Source: Rhodanobacter sp. LX-99
GTDB lineage: Bacteria; Pseudomonadota; Gammaproteobacteria; Xanthomonadales; Rhodanobacteraceae
Direction of reading: 5' to 3'
NCBI RefSeq assembly: GCF_018599185.1
Contig: NZ_JAHFVL010000001.1
Coordinates: 868,001-932,000 of the forward strand
DNA: 64,000 nt
In this document: positions 55,024-64,000 of the stretch, one piece after another
Layout: the number at the start of each line of letters is the position of its first letter
Numbering within the stretch: position 1 is the first letter of the stretch
Position numbers and translations under genes: made by a program
The notes under the pieces: generated by a model
What the model saw: only the letters and a program-made list of their open reading frames with translations
What the model was told of the DNA's origin: nothing
Databases searched by the model: none

Positions 55024-55974
55024 ATGCAAGCAGGCCCCGTCGTGTCGCTAGTCGTCCCTTTCTACAACGAGGGCGCCGGTGTTGACATATTCCTTAAAAC
55101 TATCGATGCCACGCTCACAAGCCTCGACTCGATTTCATTCGAAATCGTCTGTGTTGACGACGGCAGCAAAGATGACACGCTCGCGCGACTGCTCTCGGCA
55201 TCACAATCCGATTCCCGGATAAAAGTCATTGAGCTGTCGCGAAACTTCGGCAAGGAAGCGGCCTTGACCGCAGGCCTGGATGCAGCGATGGGCGATGCGG
55301 TGATCCCGATGGATGCAGATCTTCAGGATCCGCCCGAATTGATCATACAGATGATCGAAAAGTGGCGCCTTGGCGCTGACGTGGTGCTGGCACGGCGCAT
55401 TGATCGCCACGGTGACTCAATGGCGAAACGTGGTACCGCAAACCTGTTCTACAAGATCCATAACCGCGTTTCCCACGTGGAAATACCCGCCAACGTAGGC
55501 GATTTTCGACTGATGAACCGTGCCTCCGTCGATGCCTTGAAGCGCCTGCCCGAGCGACAGCGATTCATGAAAGGCATGTTTGCATGGATCGGATTTCGCA
55601 CTGAAGTGGTTGACTACACACGTCCGGCAAGATCCATAGGCTCAAGCAAGTTCACCGGCTGGAAACTGTGGAATTTCGCACTCGAGGGGTTCACCAGTTT
55701 CAGCAGCGCACCACTGCGCATATGGACCTACATTGGTTCATTCAGTACGTTGTTCACACTTGCCTACCTGATATTCACTGTCATCCGAACGCTGGTCTAT
55801 GGCATCGACGTGCCCGGTTACGCCTCGTTGTTGGTAACCATTCTGTTTTTTGGAAGCCTGCAACTGGTCAGTGTCGGAATCCTAGGCGAGTACATTGGCC
55901 GGATATATGCCGAATCAAAGCAACGCCCGGTATACGTAGTGCGTCGGGTCTACGGTGGCAGCCGTGAACCCTGA
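55024..55974 (+). CDS. GtrB-like polyprenyl-phosphate glycosyltransferase (GT2)
   Basis: 316 residues from the ATG at 55024; an ATG at 54928 would add 32 residues with poor codon use. The GT2 domain shows VSLVVPFYNEG, VDDGSKDDTL, LSRNFGKEAALTAGLDAA, and DADLQDPPE (DXD-type). Two C-terminal transmembrane helices (TYIGSFSTLFTLAYLIFTVI and YASLLVTILFFGSLQLVSV) are typical of GtrB. It should transfer a sugar to undecaprenyl phosphate for a GtrA flippase two genes downstream. Confidence 0.9.
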   Translation: MQAGPVVSLVVPFYNEGAGVDIFLKTIDATLTSLDSISFEIVCVDDGSKDDTLARLLSASQSDSRIKVIELSRNFGKEAALTAGLDAAMGDAVIPMDADLQDPPELIIQMIEKWRLGADVVLARRIDRHGDSMAKRGTANLFYKIHNRVSHVEIPANVGDFRLMNRASVDALKRLPERQRFMKGMFAWIGFRTEVVDYTRPARSIGSSKFTGWKLWNFALEGFTSFSSAPLRIWTYIGSFSTLFTLAYLIFTVIRTLVYGIDVPGYASLLVTILFFGSLQLVSVGILGEYIGRIYAESKQRPVYVVRRVYGGSREP

Positions 55975-56698
55975 AGCCTATGTGGAAATGGCAACCACGG
56001 AATCCAGACACTGGTGGTTCCGCGCGCGTCGAAAAATCCTCGAACACGTCATCGGGACCATGGGGCTGCCACGTCCAGCGCGCATTCTAGAGGTGGGCTC
56101 GGGAACCGGTGGCAACTTGGCGATGCTATCCCAGCATGGGAGCGTGAGCGCCCTCGAAATGGACGAAAACGCCAGAAAGCTTTCATCCGAGAAAACCCAA
56201 GGGCGATTCACCATACGTGCCGGCAACTGCCCGGACGACATACCTTTTCAGGGCGAGCAGTTCGATCTCATATGCATGTTCGACGTACTCGAACACATCG
56301 ATGAGGATGTGGAGACGCTTGCCGCTCTCCGAAAACACCTCGCGCCGGGCGGGCGAATGCTGATTACCGTGCCCGCCTACCCGTGGATGTGGAGCGCGCA
56401 CGATGTCTTCCTGCACCACAAGCGTCGTTATACCGCCCGAGTTTTGCGCCACGTTTTCAACGAGAGCGGCCTGCACATCGACAGGATCACCTATTTCAAT
56501 ACGCTGCTGCTGCCGCTGGCGGCACTGGCGCGATTGAAGGACCGAATCGTCTCACGCAAAAGATCGTCCGGCACAGGAATCCCATTGCCGCTCATCAATT
56601 CGATCTTCTACGCCATTTTTTCCAGCGAACGGCACATGCTGACGAGCTTCAACCTTCCTGCCGGCGTCTCGCTGTTGGGCATTGCCCGTGCAAACTGA
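55955..56698 (+). CDS. Class I SAM-dependent methyltransferase
   Basis: 247 residues from a GTG at 55955, overlapping the GtrB gene by 20 bp. The SAM-binding motif I is ILEVGSGTGGNLAML and the acidic loop ALEMDEN, followed by FDLICMFDVLEHIDED and LAPGGRMLITVPAYPWMWS. It fits sugar or lipid-carrier methyltransferases found in glycan loci. Exact acceptor unknown. Confidence 0.88.
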   Translation: MAAVNPEAYVEMATTESRHWWFRARRKILEHVIGTMGLPRPARILEVGSGTGGNLAMLSQHGSVSALEMDENARKLSSEKTQGRFTIRAGNCPDDIPFQGEQFDLICMFDVLEHIDEDVETLAALRKHLAPGGRMLITVPAYPWMWSAHDVFLHHKRRYTARVLRHVFNESGLHIDRITYFNTLLLPLAALARLKDRIVSRKRSSGTGIPLPLINSIFYAIFSSERHMLTSFNLPAGVSLLGIARAN

Positions 56699-57089
56699 AA
56701 GGTGGCGACGACCACCCTGGTTCATGCGACTCATGCGATTCGGCATCACCGGGCTGATGGCAACCGGCATCCACGTGGTTGTCGCCGTGACGCTGATCAC
56801 CCGGCTGAGCATGCTCCCTTATATGGCCAATCCGATCGCATTTCTGACCGCAACCGGGTTCTCCTACGCCACCAACACGCTGTGGAGTTTTTCCAGTCGA
56901 ATGAGTCGCCCTACTCTATTGCGCTATGCATGCGTCTCCCTGTTCGGCTGTCTCGCCACCATGGCAATAGCCGCTGCCGCCGAAGCCGCACATCTGGACT
57001 ACCGTATTGGAATATTGCTGGTGATCGCGTTGGTCACGCCGGCCACCTTTGCGCTGCACAGTCTCTGGACCTACCGATCGGCCCGCTGA
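56688..57089 (+). CDS. GtrA-family membrane protein
   Basis: 133 residues from GTG 56688; an ATG at 56724 is an alternative. Four transmembrane helices (about 12-34, 42-60, 73-97 and 101-124) with FGITGLMATGIHVVVAV and NTLWSFS, the GtrA family pattern. GtrA flips undecaprenyl-phosphate-linked sugar made by GtrB, and the two are in one operon with a methyltransferase between them. Confidence 0.88.
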   Translation: MQTERWRRPPWFMRLMRFGITGLMATGIHVVVAVTLITRLSMLPYMANPIAFLTATGFSYATNTLWSFSSRMSRPTLLRYACVSLFGCLATMAIAAAAEAAHLDYRIGILLVIALVTPATFALHSLWTYRSAR

Positions 57090-57231
57090 CTTCATCGCAG
57101 CCGCACCATACCGCTCCGCATCGACCAGCGCCGCCCCGCACTAAACTCGCTCATTCAAGCGACGACCGCCATTACGCCAATTTGGCAAGGTCATGCATAC
57201 TTGACATTTGGACAACCGCAGATAGCCACGC

Positions 57232-58626
57232 ATGGCCACTTCCGCCCCCACTCCCGAAAAGCATTGGCGTTGGCTGTTGGCGCTGTCGGCCGTCACCCTG
57301 CTGGCGCTTGCGCTGCGCTGGTACTACGTAAGCACCGCACAGGTGCTGAACCCGGTACGTGGAGACGCCACGCAGTACTACGCATATGCGTGGAACCTGG
57401 CAAATCACGGCATCTTCGCCAAAGACGCTCCGGGTGCCGCACTACTCAGCCCCGACAACTATCGCGACCCCGGCTACCCCTTATTTTTAGCGCTCTGGAT
57501 GAAGATGCTGGGTGCAGGGGATGCCTGGTATGCCGCCGTCTTGTTATGTCAGGCGCTGCTGGGAGCGCTGACCGTTACCCTGGCCACCCAGCTTGGCAAG
57601 CAATGGCTACCAACGGGCTGGGCTATCGCCAGTGGTTTGCTGATGGCCGTTTGGCCACACAGCGTCACGATCAACGGCTATCTGCTTACCGAAACACTGT
57701 TTGGATTTCTGTGTGCGCTCGGTTTGCTGTTGTTCGCTCGAGCATGCCTGCGCGGAAGCATTTGGTGGGCAGCCGCCGCGGGTCTGGCACTGGGTGCAGC
57801 AACGTTAACCAACGCCGTGCTGCTTCCGTTCGGCATCCTGCTGGCGGGTTTCCTGGCGTGGCGTAAACTCGCTCCCCGAAAAATTTGCGTAGCGCTGGCG
57901 GTGGGGGCGCTGCTGCTGCCAGGGGCTTGGGCCATCCGCAACACACAGATCCCTGCCCCAACTGCCGGCAATTCGTCGAAAGACCGCGCGTTGCAGAACT
58001 TCGCACAGGGTGCATGGCCGAATTTCCACGACGCGTATCGGGATTCAATATTCGGCGATGCCATTACCCAAGCACATGCACGCGATACGCTGCACACCGT
58101 CGACGAGGAATACGCTGCACTACGGGACTCGCCCATGGATGGCGCCAAGACAATCATGCGGCGTTTTGGTCAGCACCCTTGGCGGTATGCCGCTTGGTAC
58201 CTGCTTGAGAAGCCTCAAGAGCTGTGGGGCTGGGGTGTCGTCATTGGGCAAGGGGATATTTATGTCTACCCGACCAGAAACGCACCGTTCCAGATCAGCC
58301 CGCCCTGGATCGCGCTGGCCGCGGTTTGCCACGCCCTCAACCCGCTGCTGATGTTGCTGGCATTGGCAAGCTTGCTGGCGCCGTGGCTACGTCGACATAG
58401 TGTACTGGGGCAGGGCATGCAAGCTGGTCACACCTCGCTGATCTCGGTGACCTGCCTGCTGACGTTCGCAACGTTGGTCTACACCACGTTGCAAGCCGAA
58501 CCGCGCTACTCCATACCGTTCCGAACGTTCGAGATGCTGCTGGCCGTTACTACTCTTTGTGGGATCACTACCTGGCTGCAACACAAACACGCCAGTGAAC
58601 AAGCCACTGTCACCCCCACGACGTAG
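57232..58626 (+). CDS. GT-C type membrane glycosyltransferase (ArnT/GT39-like)
   Basis: 464 residues with about ten transmembrane helices. The first periplasmic loop has GDATQYYAYAWNLANHGIF and NYRDPGYPLFLALW, the place of the catalytic Asp in GT39/ArnT-like enzymes. It most likely takes the sugar from the GtrA/GtrB lipid carrier and adds it to a surface molecule. It is 142 bp after gtrA. Confidence 0.85.
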   Translation: MATSAPTPEKHWRWLLALSAVTLLALALRWYYVSTAQVLNPVRGDATQYYAYAWNLANHGIFAKDAPGAALLSPDNYRDPGYPLFLALWMKMLGAGDAWYAAVLLCQALLGALTVTLATQLGKQWLPTGWAIASGLLMAVWPHSVTINGYLLTETLFGFLCALGLLLFARACLRGSIWWAAAAGLALGAATLTNAVLLPFGILLAGFLAWRKLAPRKICVALAVGALLLPGAWAIRNTQIPAPTAGNSSKDRALQNFAQGAWPNFHDAYRDSIFGDAITQAHARDTLHTVDEEYAALRDSPMDGAKTIMRRFGQHPWRYAAWYLLEKPQELWGWGVVIGQGDIYVYPTRNAPFQISPPWIALAAVCHALNPLLMLLALASLLAPWLRRHSVLGQGMQAGHTSLISVTCLLTFATLVYTTLQAEPRYSIPFRTFEMLLAVTTLCGITTWLQHKHASEQATVTPTT

Positions 58627-58698
58627 AGACACTGGGGGCGAAAATCATCGCCACGACATGTTGCGAGCGTGATGAAACGCACGTTACCAAATTACGAT

Positions 58699-58713
58699 TG
58701 GTACAAAACGTGC
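58699..58713 (+). promoter_or_regulatory. Sigma-54 promoter of pilin gene 1
   Basis: TGGTAC-A-AAACG-TGC gives the GG (58700-58701) and GC (58712-58713) pairs with exactly 10 nt between, as sigma-54 requires. The start would be at about 58725, leaving a 20-nt leader with the GGGGAG ribosome-binding site. Confidence 0.7.
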
Positions 58714-58745
58714 CTGTCTCCGGTGCACTCACAGGGGAGTTCACC

Positions 58746-59186
58746 ATGTTGCGCCAGCGCATTTCCGCCGGTTTCACCTTGATCGAATTGATGATCGTCG
58801 TGGCGATCATCGCGATCTTGGCCGCCATTGCCATTCCAGCCTACCAGGACTACCTCATCCGTGCGCAGGTCACTGAAGGCATGAGTTTGGCGAGTGGCGC
58901 CAAAAGCGCCGTATGGGATTTTGTTTCCAACACTGGGCGACTTCCCGCAACCAACCAGTCTGCCGGTCTCGCTAAGAGCACTTTGATTACCGGCAGTTAT
59001 GTTTCCAGCGTTGACTTGGCTCCCGCAGGCCAGATCACGGTGGCCTTCAAAGCCCCCCGAGCAAACCTGAGCATCCAGAACCAGGTCTTGATACTTTCGG
59101 CGGTTACCCATGCCGGCAGTATTACGTGGACTTGCACACCTAGTACATTAGACAACAAGTATCTGCCCTCCTCTTGTCGCAAATAG
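58746..59186 (+). CDS. Type IV pilin (PilA-like), copy 1
   Basis: 146 residues. A short leader MLRQRISAG is cut before F in G-FTLIE, then the hydrophobic spine [23 protein letters not shown]. The C-terminus has a disulfide loop (Cys near 134 and Cys near 144, ending SSCRK). Pilin subunit for twitching, adhesion or DNA uptake. The ATG at 58746 has GGGGAG upstream. Confidence 0.93.
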   Translation: MLRQRISAGFTLIELMIVVAIIAILAAIAIPAYQDYLIRAQVTEGMSLASGAKSAVWDFVSNTGRLPATNQSAGLAKSTLITGSYVSSVDLAPAGQITVAFKAPRANLSIQNQVLILSAVTHAGSITWTCTPSTLDNKYLPSSCRK

Positions 59187-59528
59187 TTGTTAATAAGCGA
59201 CACTGCAGCACACACAAACTGACAATCAGCGTCACTTTTTGCCTGTTTTTGACATGCTTCTACAATGTCGAACAAAGTCACAATTTCCGAATCCATTGGG
59301 GTATCGTCGACGTCGCTTGCGGGCTTTCGTGACGACGGGCACAATCCCTAGGCCTACGGTTGTGAGGGAATACACTTGCGGCAAACGTGGCACATAAGCT
59401 GCTTGACTTTGCCGCGAGCTTCCTGGTCGTTCCGACCATGCGTATGGGGTCCGATCCCGTCTAGGGGGATACGGGACTGGGACTCAGGGGGCATCACACG
59501 GTTAGCTAACCAATACAGAGGAACCACC
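59187..59528. other. Spacer between the two pilin genes
   Basis: 342 bp without a credible gene. It carries the sigma-54 promoter for copy 2 (59388-59403), leaving about 125 bp of leader before the ATG. No upstream activator palindrome was identified. Confidence 0.65.
59388..59403 (+). promoter_or_regulatory. Sigma-54 promoter of pilin gene 2
   Basis: TGGCACA-TAAG-CTGCT matches the sigma-54 consensus TGGCAC-N5-TTGC except one base, with GG (59389-59390) and GC (59401-59402) 10 nt apart. PilA genes are RpoN-dependent in Pseudomonas and Xanthomonas. Confidence 0.8.
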
Positions 59529-59972
59529 ATGAAGAGCATGCAGAAAGGCTTTACCCTGATCGAACTGATGATCGTGGTTGCGATCATCGCGATCCTCGCC
59601 GCCATCGCCATCCCGGCCTATCAGGATTACCTGGTTCGCTCACAGGTGTCCGAGGCTGCGACCTTGGCCGATGGCTCCAAGACAGCGATCTCCGAGTATT
59701 ACTCCAACCTTGGCTCATTCCCCGGTGTCCAGGCATCGGCCGGCCTTCCTGCCGCGACCGACATTAAGGGCAAGTATGTGACCTCAGTTGATGCCACCAC
59801 TAATCGCGGCATCATCAAGGTAACATTCGGCAACAGCGCAAACGCCAACATCTCTGGCCTGTTCTTCGGCCTGTCGGCGATCACCCACGCCGGCTCGACC
59901 GAGTGGACCTGTGCGAACGCCACATACACCACCATCAACCCGAAGTACCTGCCGACCTCGTGCCGCAAGTAA
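59529..59972 (+). CDS. Type IV pilin (PilA-like), copy 2
   Basis: 147 residues: leader MKSMQKG cut before FTLIE, then a spine nearly identical to copy 1, and a divergent globular part ending in a disulfide loop (Cys near 134 and 145; KYLPTSCRK). The ribosome-binding site is GAGGAAC before the ATG at 59529. The N-terminal DNA is nearly the same as copy 1, so the two are recent paralogues or undergo gene conversion. This copy is followed by a terminator. Confidence 0.93.
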   Translation: MKSMQKGFTLIELMIVVAIIAILAAIAIPAYQDYLVRSQVSEAATLADGSKTAISEYYSNLGSFPGVQASAGLPAATDIKGKYVTSVDATTNRGIIKVTFGNSANANISGLFFGLSAITHAGSTEWTCANATYTTINPKYLPTSCRK

Positions 59973-59997
59973 TCGCATCCTTCAAGTGATGATCCCG

Positions 59998-60027
59998 AAG
60001 GGCCGCCCTGTGCGGCCCTTCTCTTTT
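59998..60027 (+). terminator. Terminator after pilin gene 2
   Basis: AAGGGCCGC (59998-60006), loop CCTGT, GCGGCCCTT (60012-60020), then CTCTTTT. A 9-bp stem plus U-rich tail lies 26 bp after the pilin stop and 15 bp before the next gene. Confidence 0.88.
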
Positions 60028-60041
60028 GATCCGGAACGGTT

Positions 60042-62060
60042 ATGCGATCTCGTGCTGGCACCTTACTTATCCTGCTACTCACTGGTGTGACCCTCGTCAT
60101 CGCCATCTGGGCCTATCGCCCGGGCCTGTACGGCGGTTTTCTGTTCGACGATTTCGGTAACCTGCCGACGCTGGGAGCCGGCGGCCCGGTGGACAACTGG
60201 CCGATATTCTGGCGCTACATCACTTCCGGCATCGCCGACCCCACGGGACGCCCACTGACGCTACTGACGTTCCTGCTTGACACCCACGACTGGCCCGCGG
60301 ATCCGTTCCCGTTCAAGCGCACCAACCTGATCCTGCACCTGCTCAATGGGGTCTTGCTTTACGTCTTGCTGGCTCGACTGGGTCGCTTGCTGGGCCATGA
60401 AGACCTGCGCAGCCAGACAGCCGCCGTGCTGGGGGCAGCACTCTGGCTGCTGCATCCCCTGCTGGTCTCCACCACGTTGTACATCGTGCAGCGCGAGGCC
60501 ATGCTGCCGGCCACGTGCACCATGGCCGGCCTGCTGCTCTGGCTGCACGGCCGCCATCAATTGGCTCAGGGCAGAACCGCGGCCGGACTGACCTGGAGCA
60601 TGCTGGGCCTGGGAGGCTTCACGGTGCTTGGGGTGCTGGCCAAGGCCAACGGCGCCTTGCTGCCGATGCTTACCTTGCTGATCGAGCTGGTTGTGCTCGC
60701 CCCACGGCACGCCATGCACCACGGAGGCGCGCGGCAAGCGTATCGCTTGGTACTGCTCGCCTTCGGCATTGTCCCTTCAGCCGCCATCCTCAGCTACCTG
60801 CTCTGGACCGGCCTCCATGGCGCGCTTGCCGATGGCCCGGTCGGATTTCGTCCATGGGGTGTCGGCCAGCGCCTGCTCACCGAGCCGCGCGTGCTGCTGG
60901 ACTACCTGCAATTGTTGTGGCTGCCACGCCCGTTCTCCAGCGGACTTTTCAATGACCAGTACGTCGCCTCGACCTCGTGGCTGCAGCCAGTCACCACCCT
61001 GCCCGCCATGTTGGCCGTGTTCGGCCTGGTGGGGCTTGCCTGGTGGCAACGCCGGCGGCACCCCGCGCTCGCCTTGGCCATACTGTTCTACTTCGCCGGC
61101 CAGTTGCTAGAGTCCACCTCGATACCGCTGGAGCTCTATTTCGAGCATCGCAACTACTTGCCTGCCTTGCTGATGTTCTGGCCGCTCGGTCTGTGGCTGG
61201 CCGATGCGCGCCGCCTACGCCTGTTCAAGTACACCTTGATGCTGGCGCTGCCGCTGGGCCTGGCCTGGATGACTCACGCCCGCGCCGAACTATGGGGCAA
61301 CGTGCACAACCAAGCTTTGCTGTGGGCCAGGATCAACCCCGATTCGGCACGCGCCCAAACCAATGCCGCGCAGATCGAGATGCAGGCCGGGCAACCGCAA
61401 GCGGCCATACGGCGCCTGGAAAAGCTGCTCGCAAACCAGCCAAGCCAGGTGCAACTCGCCTTCAACCTGATCGGCGCGCGCTGCATGACCGGCGGCATCA
61501 CAGCTACCGATCTCGCTGCAGCGCAACTCGCCATGCAAGGCACACCGAATACCGGCACCCTCTTCGCAAACTGGTTCGAGCGCACGCTGCCTGTGGCGAT
61601 GTCGGACGGGTGCCCCGGGTTGACTGCACAAGGCCTGCAGAAGTTGATCGACACCGGGCTTGAGAATCCGAAACTGTCCGCTGCCGGGCCGCAACAGGAT
61701 CTGACCTACCTGCGCGGCAAGATCGCGCTCGCACAGGGCCAGCCGGATGTGGCTCTGGCCGCTTTCACCCGTGCGCTCGACCTGCAGGTACGACCGGGCA
61801 TGGCCCTCGAAGCTGCCGCGACCCTGGGTCGCACCGGCTACCCGTCACACGGCCTGCGCCTGCTTGACCATTACGAGGCCGTCAGTGGAAATACTATGAA
61901 ACCCGACTTCGGCATGCCATGGCTGCATGCCTGGATACTCAAACGCCAGCATTACTGGCAACATGAACTGGATCACTTGCGGCATCAGCTCACCCTCGAC
62001 GCCGAGGCGGGCTCCGGGAATACTTCCAGTCATTCCCTCCAACCGGGTGCCCCAGCTTGA
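60042..62060 (+). CDS. TMTC-like GT-C membrane protein with C-terminal TPR, copy 1
   Basis: 672 residues with about 10 helices (1-415) then a soluble TPR domain (about 430-650). The first loop has GGFLFDDFGNLP, the acidic pair of GT-C enzymes, and later ELYFEHRNYLPA, both features of TMTC-type O-mannosyltransferases. TPR units include LLWARINPDSARAQTNAAQIEMQAGQPQAAIRRLEKLL. It sits just after pilin copy 2, which suggests pilin O-glycosylation. This role is inferred from context. Confidence 0.82.
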   Translation: MRSRAGTLLILLLTGVTLVIAIWAYRPGLYGGFLFDDFGNLPTLGAGGPVDNWPIFWRYITSGIADPTGRPLTLLTFLLDTHDWPADPFPFKRTNLILHLLNGVLLYVLLARLGRLLGHEDLRSQTAAVLGAALWLLHPLLVSTTLYIVQREAMLPATCTMAGLLLWLHGRHQLAQGRTAAGLTWSMLGLGGFTVLGVLAKANGALLPMLTLLIELVVLAPRHAMHHGGARQAYRLVLLAFGIVPSAAILSYLLWTGLHGALADGPVGFRPWGVGQRLLTEPRVLLDYLQLLWLPRPFSSGLFNDQYVASTSWLQPVTTLPAMLAVFGLVGLAWWQRRRHPALALAILFYFAGQLLESTSIPLELYFEHRNYLPALLMFWPLGLWLADARRLRLFKYTLMLALPLGLAWMTHARAELWGNVHNQALLWARINPDSARAQTNAAQIEMQAGQPQAAIRRLEKLLANQPSQVQLAFNLIGARCMTGGITATDLAAAQLAMQGTPNTGTLFANWFERTLPVAMSDGCPGLTAQGLQKLIDTGLENPKLSAAGPQQDLTYLRGKIALAQGQPDVALAAFTRALDLQVRPGMALEAAATLGRTGYPSHGLRLLDHYEAVSGNTMKPDFGMPWLHAWILKRQHYWQHELDHLRHQLTLDAEAGSGNTSSHSLQPGAPA

Positions 62061-64000
62061 CGGACTTCCTTCGCCGCTCACCGTGGCGTCTCCTAGCGCT
62101 GCTTGCCGCCTTCGCCATCACCCTGCTCGTGTACTGGCCGGGGCTCTCCGGCGGCTTCCTGTTCGACGACTACCCCAACATCGTCGACAACAAAGGCGTA
62201 CAGCCACACGATGCCAGTCTCTCATCACTGGCCGGCGCCGCGCTTTCCTCGCCGGCCAGCGACTTCAAGCGTCCGTTGGCCTCGTTGAGCTTCGCCATCA
62301 ACTATCTGGCAACCGGGCTTGATCCCTACTGGATGAAGCTGACCAACCTGCTGATCCATCTGCTGAACGGCTGGCTGGTATATCTGCTCTCACTGGCGCT
62401 GCTGCGATCCGATCCCGCCCGCAAGCATCCGCGCGCCTCCCTCGTTGCCGTGCTGATCGCCGCCGGCTGGATGCTGCTGCCGATCAACCTCACCGCCGTG
62501 CTGTACGTGGTGCAGCGCATGGAGAGCATGGCCAACCTCCTCGTACTACTGGGGCTACTCGGCTACGTCGCCGGTCGCCACCACATGCTGACCCCACCTT
62601 GCCGGAAAGGACCGCGCTGGGGTGGCTTCATCCTTTGCGCGGCCAGCATCACTGTACCGACCGTCTTCGGCATCCTGGCCAAGGAAACTGCGGTGATGCT
62701 GCCCTTGTACGCTCTGCTGATCGAATGGACGCTATTTCGTTTCGGCGGACCACGGGAAACGTCACTATCCTCGGTAGAGCATCAAACAGGGCGTTCACGA
62801 CGTCGAGATCTGCGCCTGATCGGCCTGTTCCTTCTGGTCCTCGCCCTGCCGATGGCTTTGGGATTGGTCTGGCTGCTGCCCGGCGTGCTGAAACCGGAAA
62901 CCTGGGCGGCACGCGACTTTACTCTCGGCACACGCCTACTCAGCGAAGCACGCATCGTCACCGACTACGTTGCGTGGATCCTGCTGCCCACGCCAAACGC
63001 GCTGTCGTTCTACCACGACGATTTCCGGATCTCAACCGGGCTTCTGACGCCGTGGAGCACGCTAGTAACCATCGTAGTTCTTGCCGCCCTGATCGCATTG
63101 GTATGGTGGCTACGCCCACGTCGCCCGCTGGCCGCGCTCGGCATCGCCTTGTTCCTCGGCTGCCAGCTGCTTACCGGCACCATCCTGCCCTTGGAGCTGA
63201 TCTACGAACATCGCAATTACTTCGCCAGCTTTGGCTTGCTGCTGGCAATCACACCGCCGCTCGCTGTTCCGCGCAGCCAGCCATTCGCGCTGCCGCGGCA
63301 TACACTGCTTGCCGGGCTTCTGCTGTGCTGGACAGCACTCACTGCGATGACGGCTTACGCCTGGGGCAATCCTCTACGATTGGCCGAGGATCTGGCTTCG
63401 CGTGCGCCGCAATCACCGCGGGCCCAATACGAACTGGGCCGCACCTACATCATTTATTCGCACTACGACCCTGCCTCACCCTTCACCAAGCTAGCCTATG
63501 CGCCGCTGGAAAAGTCTGCGTCACTACCCAACTCATCGATCCTGCCGGAACAGGCGCTGATCTTCATGAATGCTCGCATGAAGTTGCCGCTGAAGGATGC
63601 CTGGTGGGACAGCATGATTGCCAAGCTGCAAGCGCACAAGCCCGGCGTACAAGATGAAAGTTCACTCGGCGCATTGACTCAATGCGCACGCGAAGACCGT
63701 TGCAAATTGCCCAGTGGGCGCATGATGGATTCGTTCATCGCCGCACTGGCGCACCCCAATCCTAGCGCCCGTCTACTTGCCACATACGGCGACTACGCTT
63801 GGAATGTGCTGGATGACCACGCACTCGGAGAACGCATGACTGAAGAATCCGTCAAGACTAGCCCGGACGAACCTGCCTATCAGATCACTCTGATCCGGAT
63901 GCTGATTGCGCTGGGCAAAACGGACAAGGCGAGGGATGCCTACCGACAACTGGAAACACTGAACATCGGTGGTCGCCTAGACAGCAGCTTGGCAGAGTTG
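62057..64000 (+). CDS. TMTC-like GT-C membrane protein, copy 2 (3' end beyond window)
   Basis: 648 codons open to the window edge, starting with TTG at 62057 in a 4-bp overlap with the previous stop. It repeats the layout of copy 1: GGFLFDDYPNIVDN, LTNLLIHLLNGWLVYLL, LYVVQRMESMANL, ELIYEHRNYFAS, then a soluble helical part. The two proteins are diverged paralogues. Tandem copies may match two pilins or two sugars. It continues past 64000. Confidence 0.85.
   Translation, partial: MTDFLRRSPWRLLALLAAFAITLLVYWPGLSGGFLFDDYPNIVDNKGVQPHDASLSSLAGAALSSPASDFKRPLASLSFAINYLATGLDPYWMKLTNLLIHLLNGWLVYLLSLALLRSDPARKHPRASLVAVLIAAGWMLLPINLTAVLYVVQRMESMANLLVLLGLLGYVAGRHHMLTPPCRKGPRWGGFILCAASITVPTVFGILAKETAVMLPLYALLIEWTLFRFGGPRETSLSSVEHQTGRSRRRDLRLIGLFLLVLALPMALGLVWLLPGVLKPETWAARDFTLGTRLLSEARIVTDYVAWILLPTPNALSFYHDDFRISTGLLTPWSTLVTIVVLAALIALVWWLRPRRPLAALGIALFLGCQLLTGTILPLELIYEHRNYFASFGLLLAITPPLAVPRSQPFALPRHTLLAGLLLCWTALTAMTAYAWGNPLRLAEDLASRAPQSPRAQYELGRTYIIYSHYDPASPFTKLAYAPLEKSASLPNSSILPEQALIFMNARMKLPLKDAWWDSMIAKLQAHKPGVQDESSLGALTQCAREDRCKLPSGRMMDSFIAALAHPNPSARLLATYGDYAWNVLDDHALGERMTEESVKTSPDEPAYQITLIRMLIALGKTDKARDAYRQLETLNIGGRLDSSLAEL

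Noticed and set aside
55955..56698. Restriction-modification methyltransferase
   Set aside because: No DNA-methylase motif (DPPY or NPPY); it has the small-molecule SAM fold and lies in a glycan operon.

Overview
This 64-kb, GC-rich window looks like a chromosome segment of a gammaproteobacterium of the order Xanthomonadales, probably near Rhodanobacter or Dyella. This is an inference from gene order (tRNA-Tyr/Gly/Thr, tuf, tRNA-Trp, secE, nusG, rplKAJL, rpoB; prs, tRNA-Gln, ispE, lolB beside hemA, prfA), from a Xanthomonas-type integron attC site, and from the many TonB, pilus and secreted-enzyme genes. No 16S rRNA gene is present, so the genus is not settled.

Layout. 1-9983, all on the minus strand: the transcription/translation super-operon, read from a tRNA-Tyr promoter down to a 3'-truncated rpoB. 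10034-20316: an acyl-CoA thioesterase, a SpoIIE phosphatase/STAS partner-switch pair, an exported cyanophycinase plus isoaspartyl-peptidase fusion, and a divergent FecI/FecR/TonB-receptor set that could feed it. 20410-27912, minus strand: ychF, pth, rplY, prs, tRNA-Gln, a GNAT-IspE fusion, lolB and a TPR lipoprotein. 28012-34553: hemA and prfA, then ppk2 facing the yihY-tlpA-acyP operon, then wrbA with a DUF2069 gene. 34554-36364: an AT-richer islet with orphan genes separated by a 60-bp attC site, i.e. gene cassettes without an integrase in the window. 36365-43514: fatty-acid genes, a short asparaginase, a secreted M4 protease with two PPC domains, and sufT. 43531-50173: the transhydrogenase genes pntAa and pntAb-pntB, split by a sigma/putative anti-sigma/DUF3106 operon on the other strand, then cdd, a nitroreductase and a 5'-3' exonuclease.

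50174-54837: a HepT/MntA toxin-antitoxin pair between two direct repeats that share a 68-bp identical core, an S9 peptidase, and an XRE/AbiEii-like pair whose second gene appears to be decaying. 54838-64000: a surface-glycan and type IV pilus locus with GtrB, a methyltransferase, GtrA, a GT-C transferase, two PilA-type pilins each behind a sigma-54 promoter with the correct GG-N10-GC spacing, and two tandem TMTC-like membrane proteins that are good candidates for pilin glycosylation.

Points that most deserve follow-up: the single-chain cyanophycin-degrading enzyme beside a signalling TonB receptor; the integrase-less cassette islet; the GNAT-IspE fusion; the repeat-flanked toxin-antitoxin pair; the compensating frameshifts in the AbiEii-like gene; and intergenic heptamer hairpins, one of which supplies the stop codon of pth.
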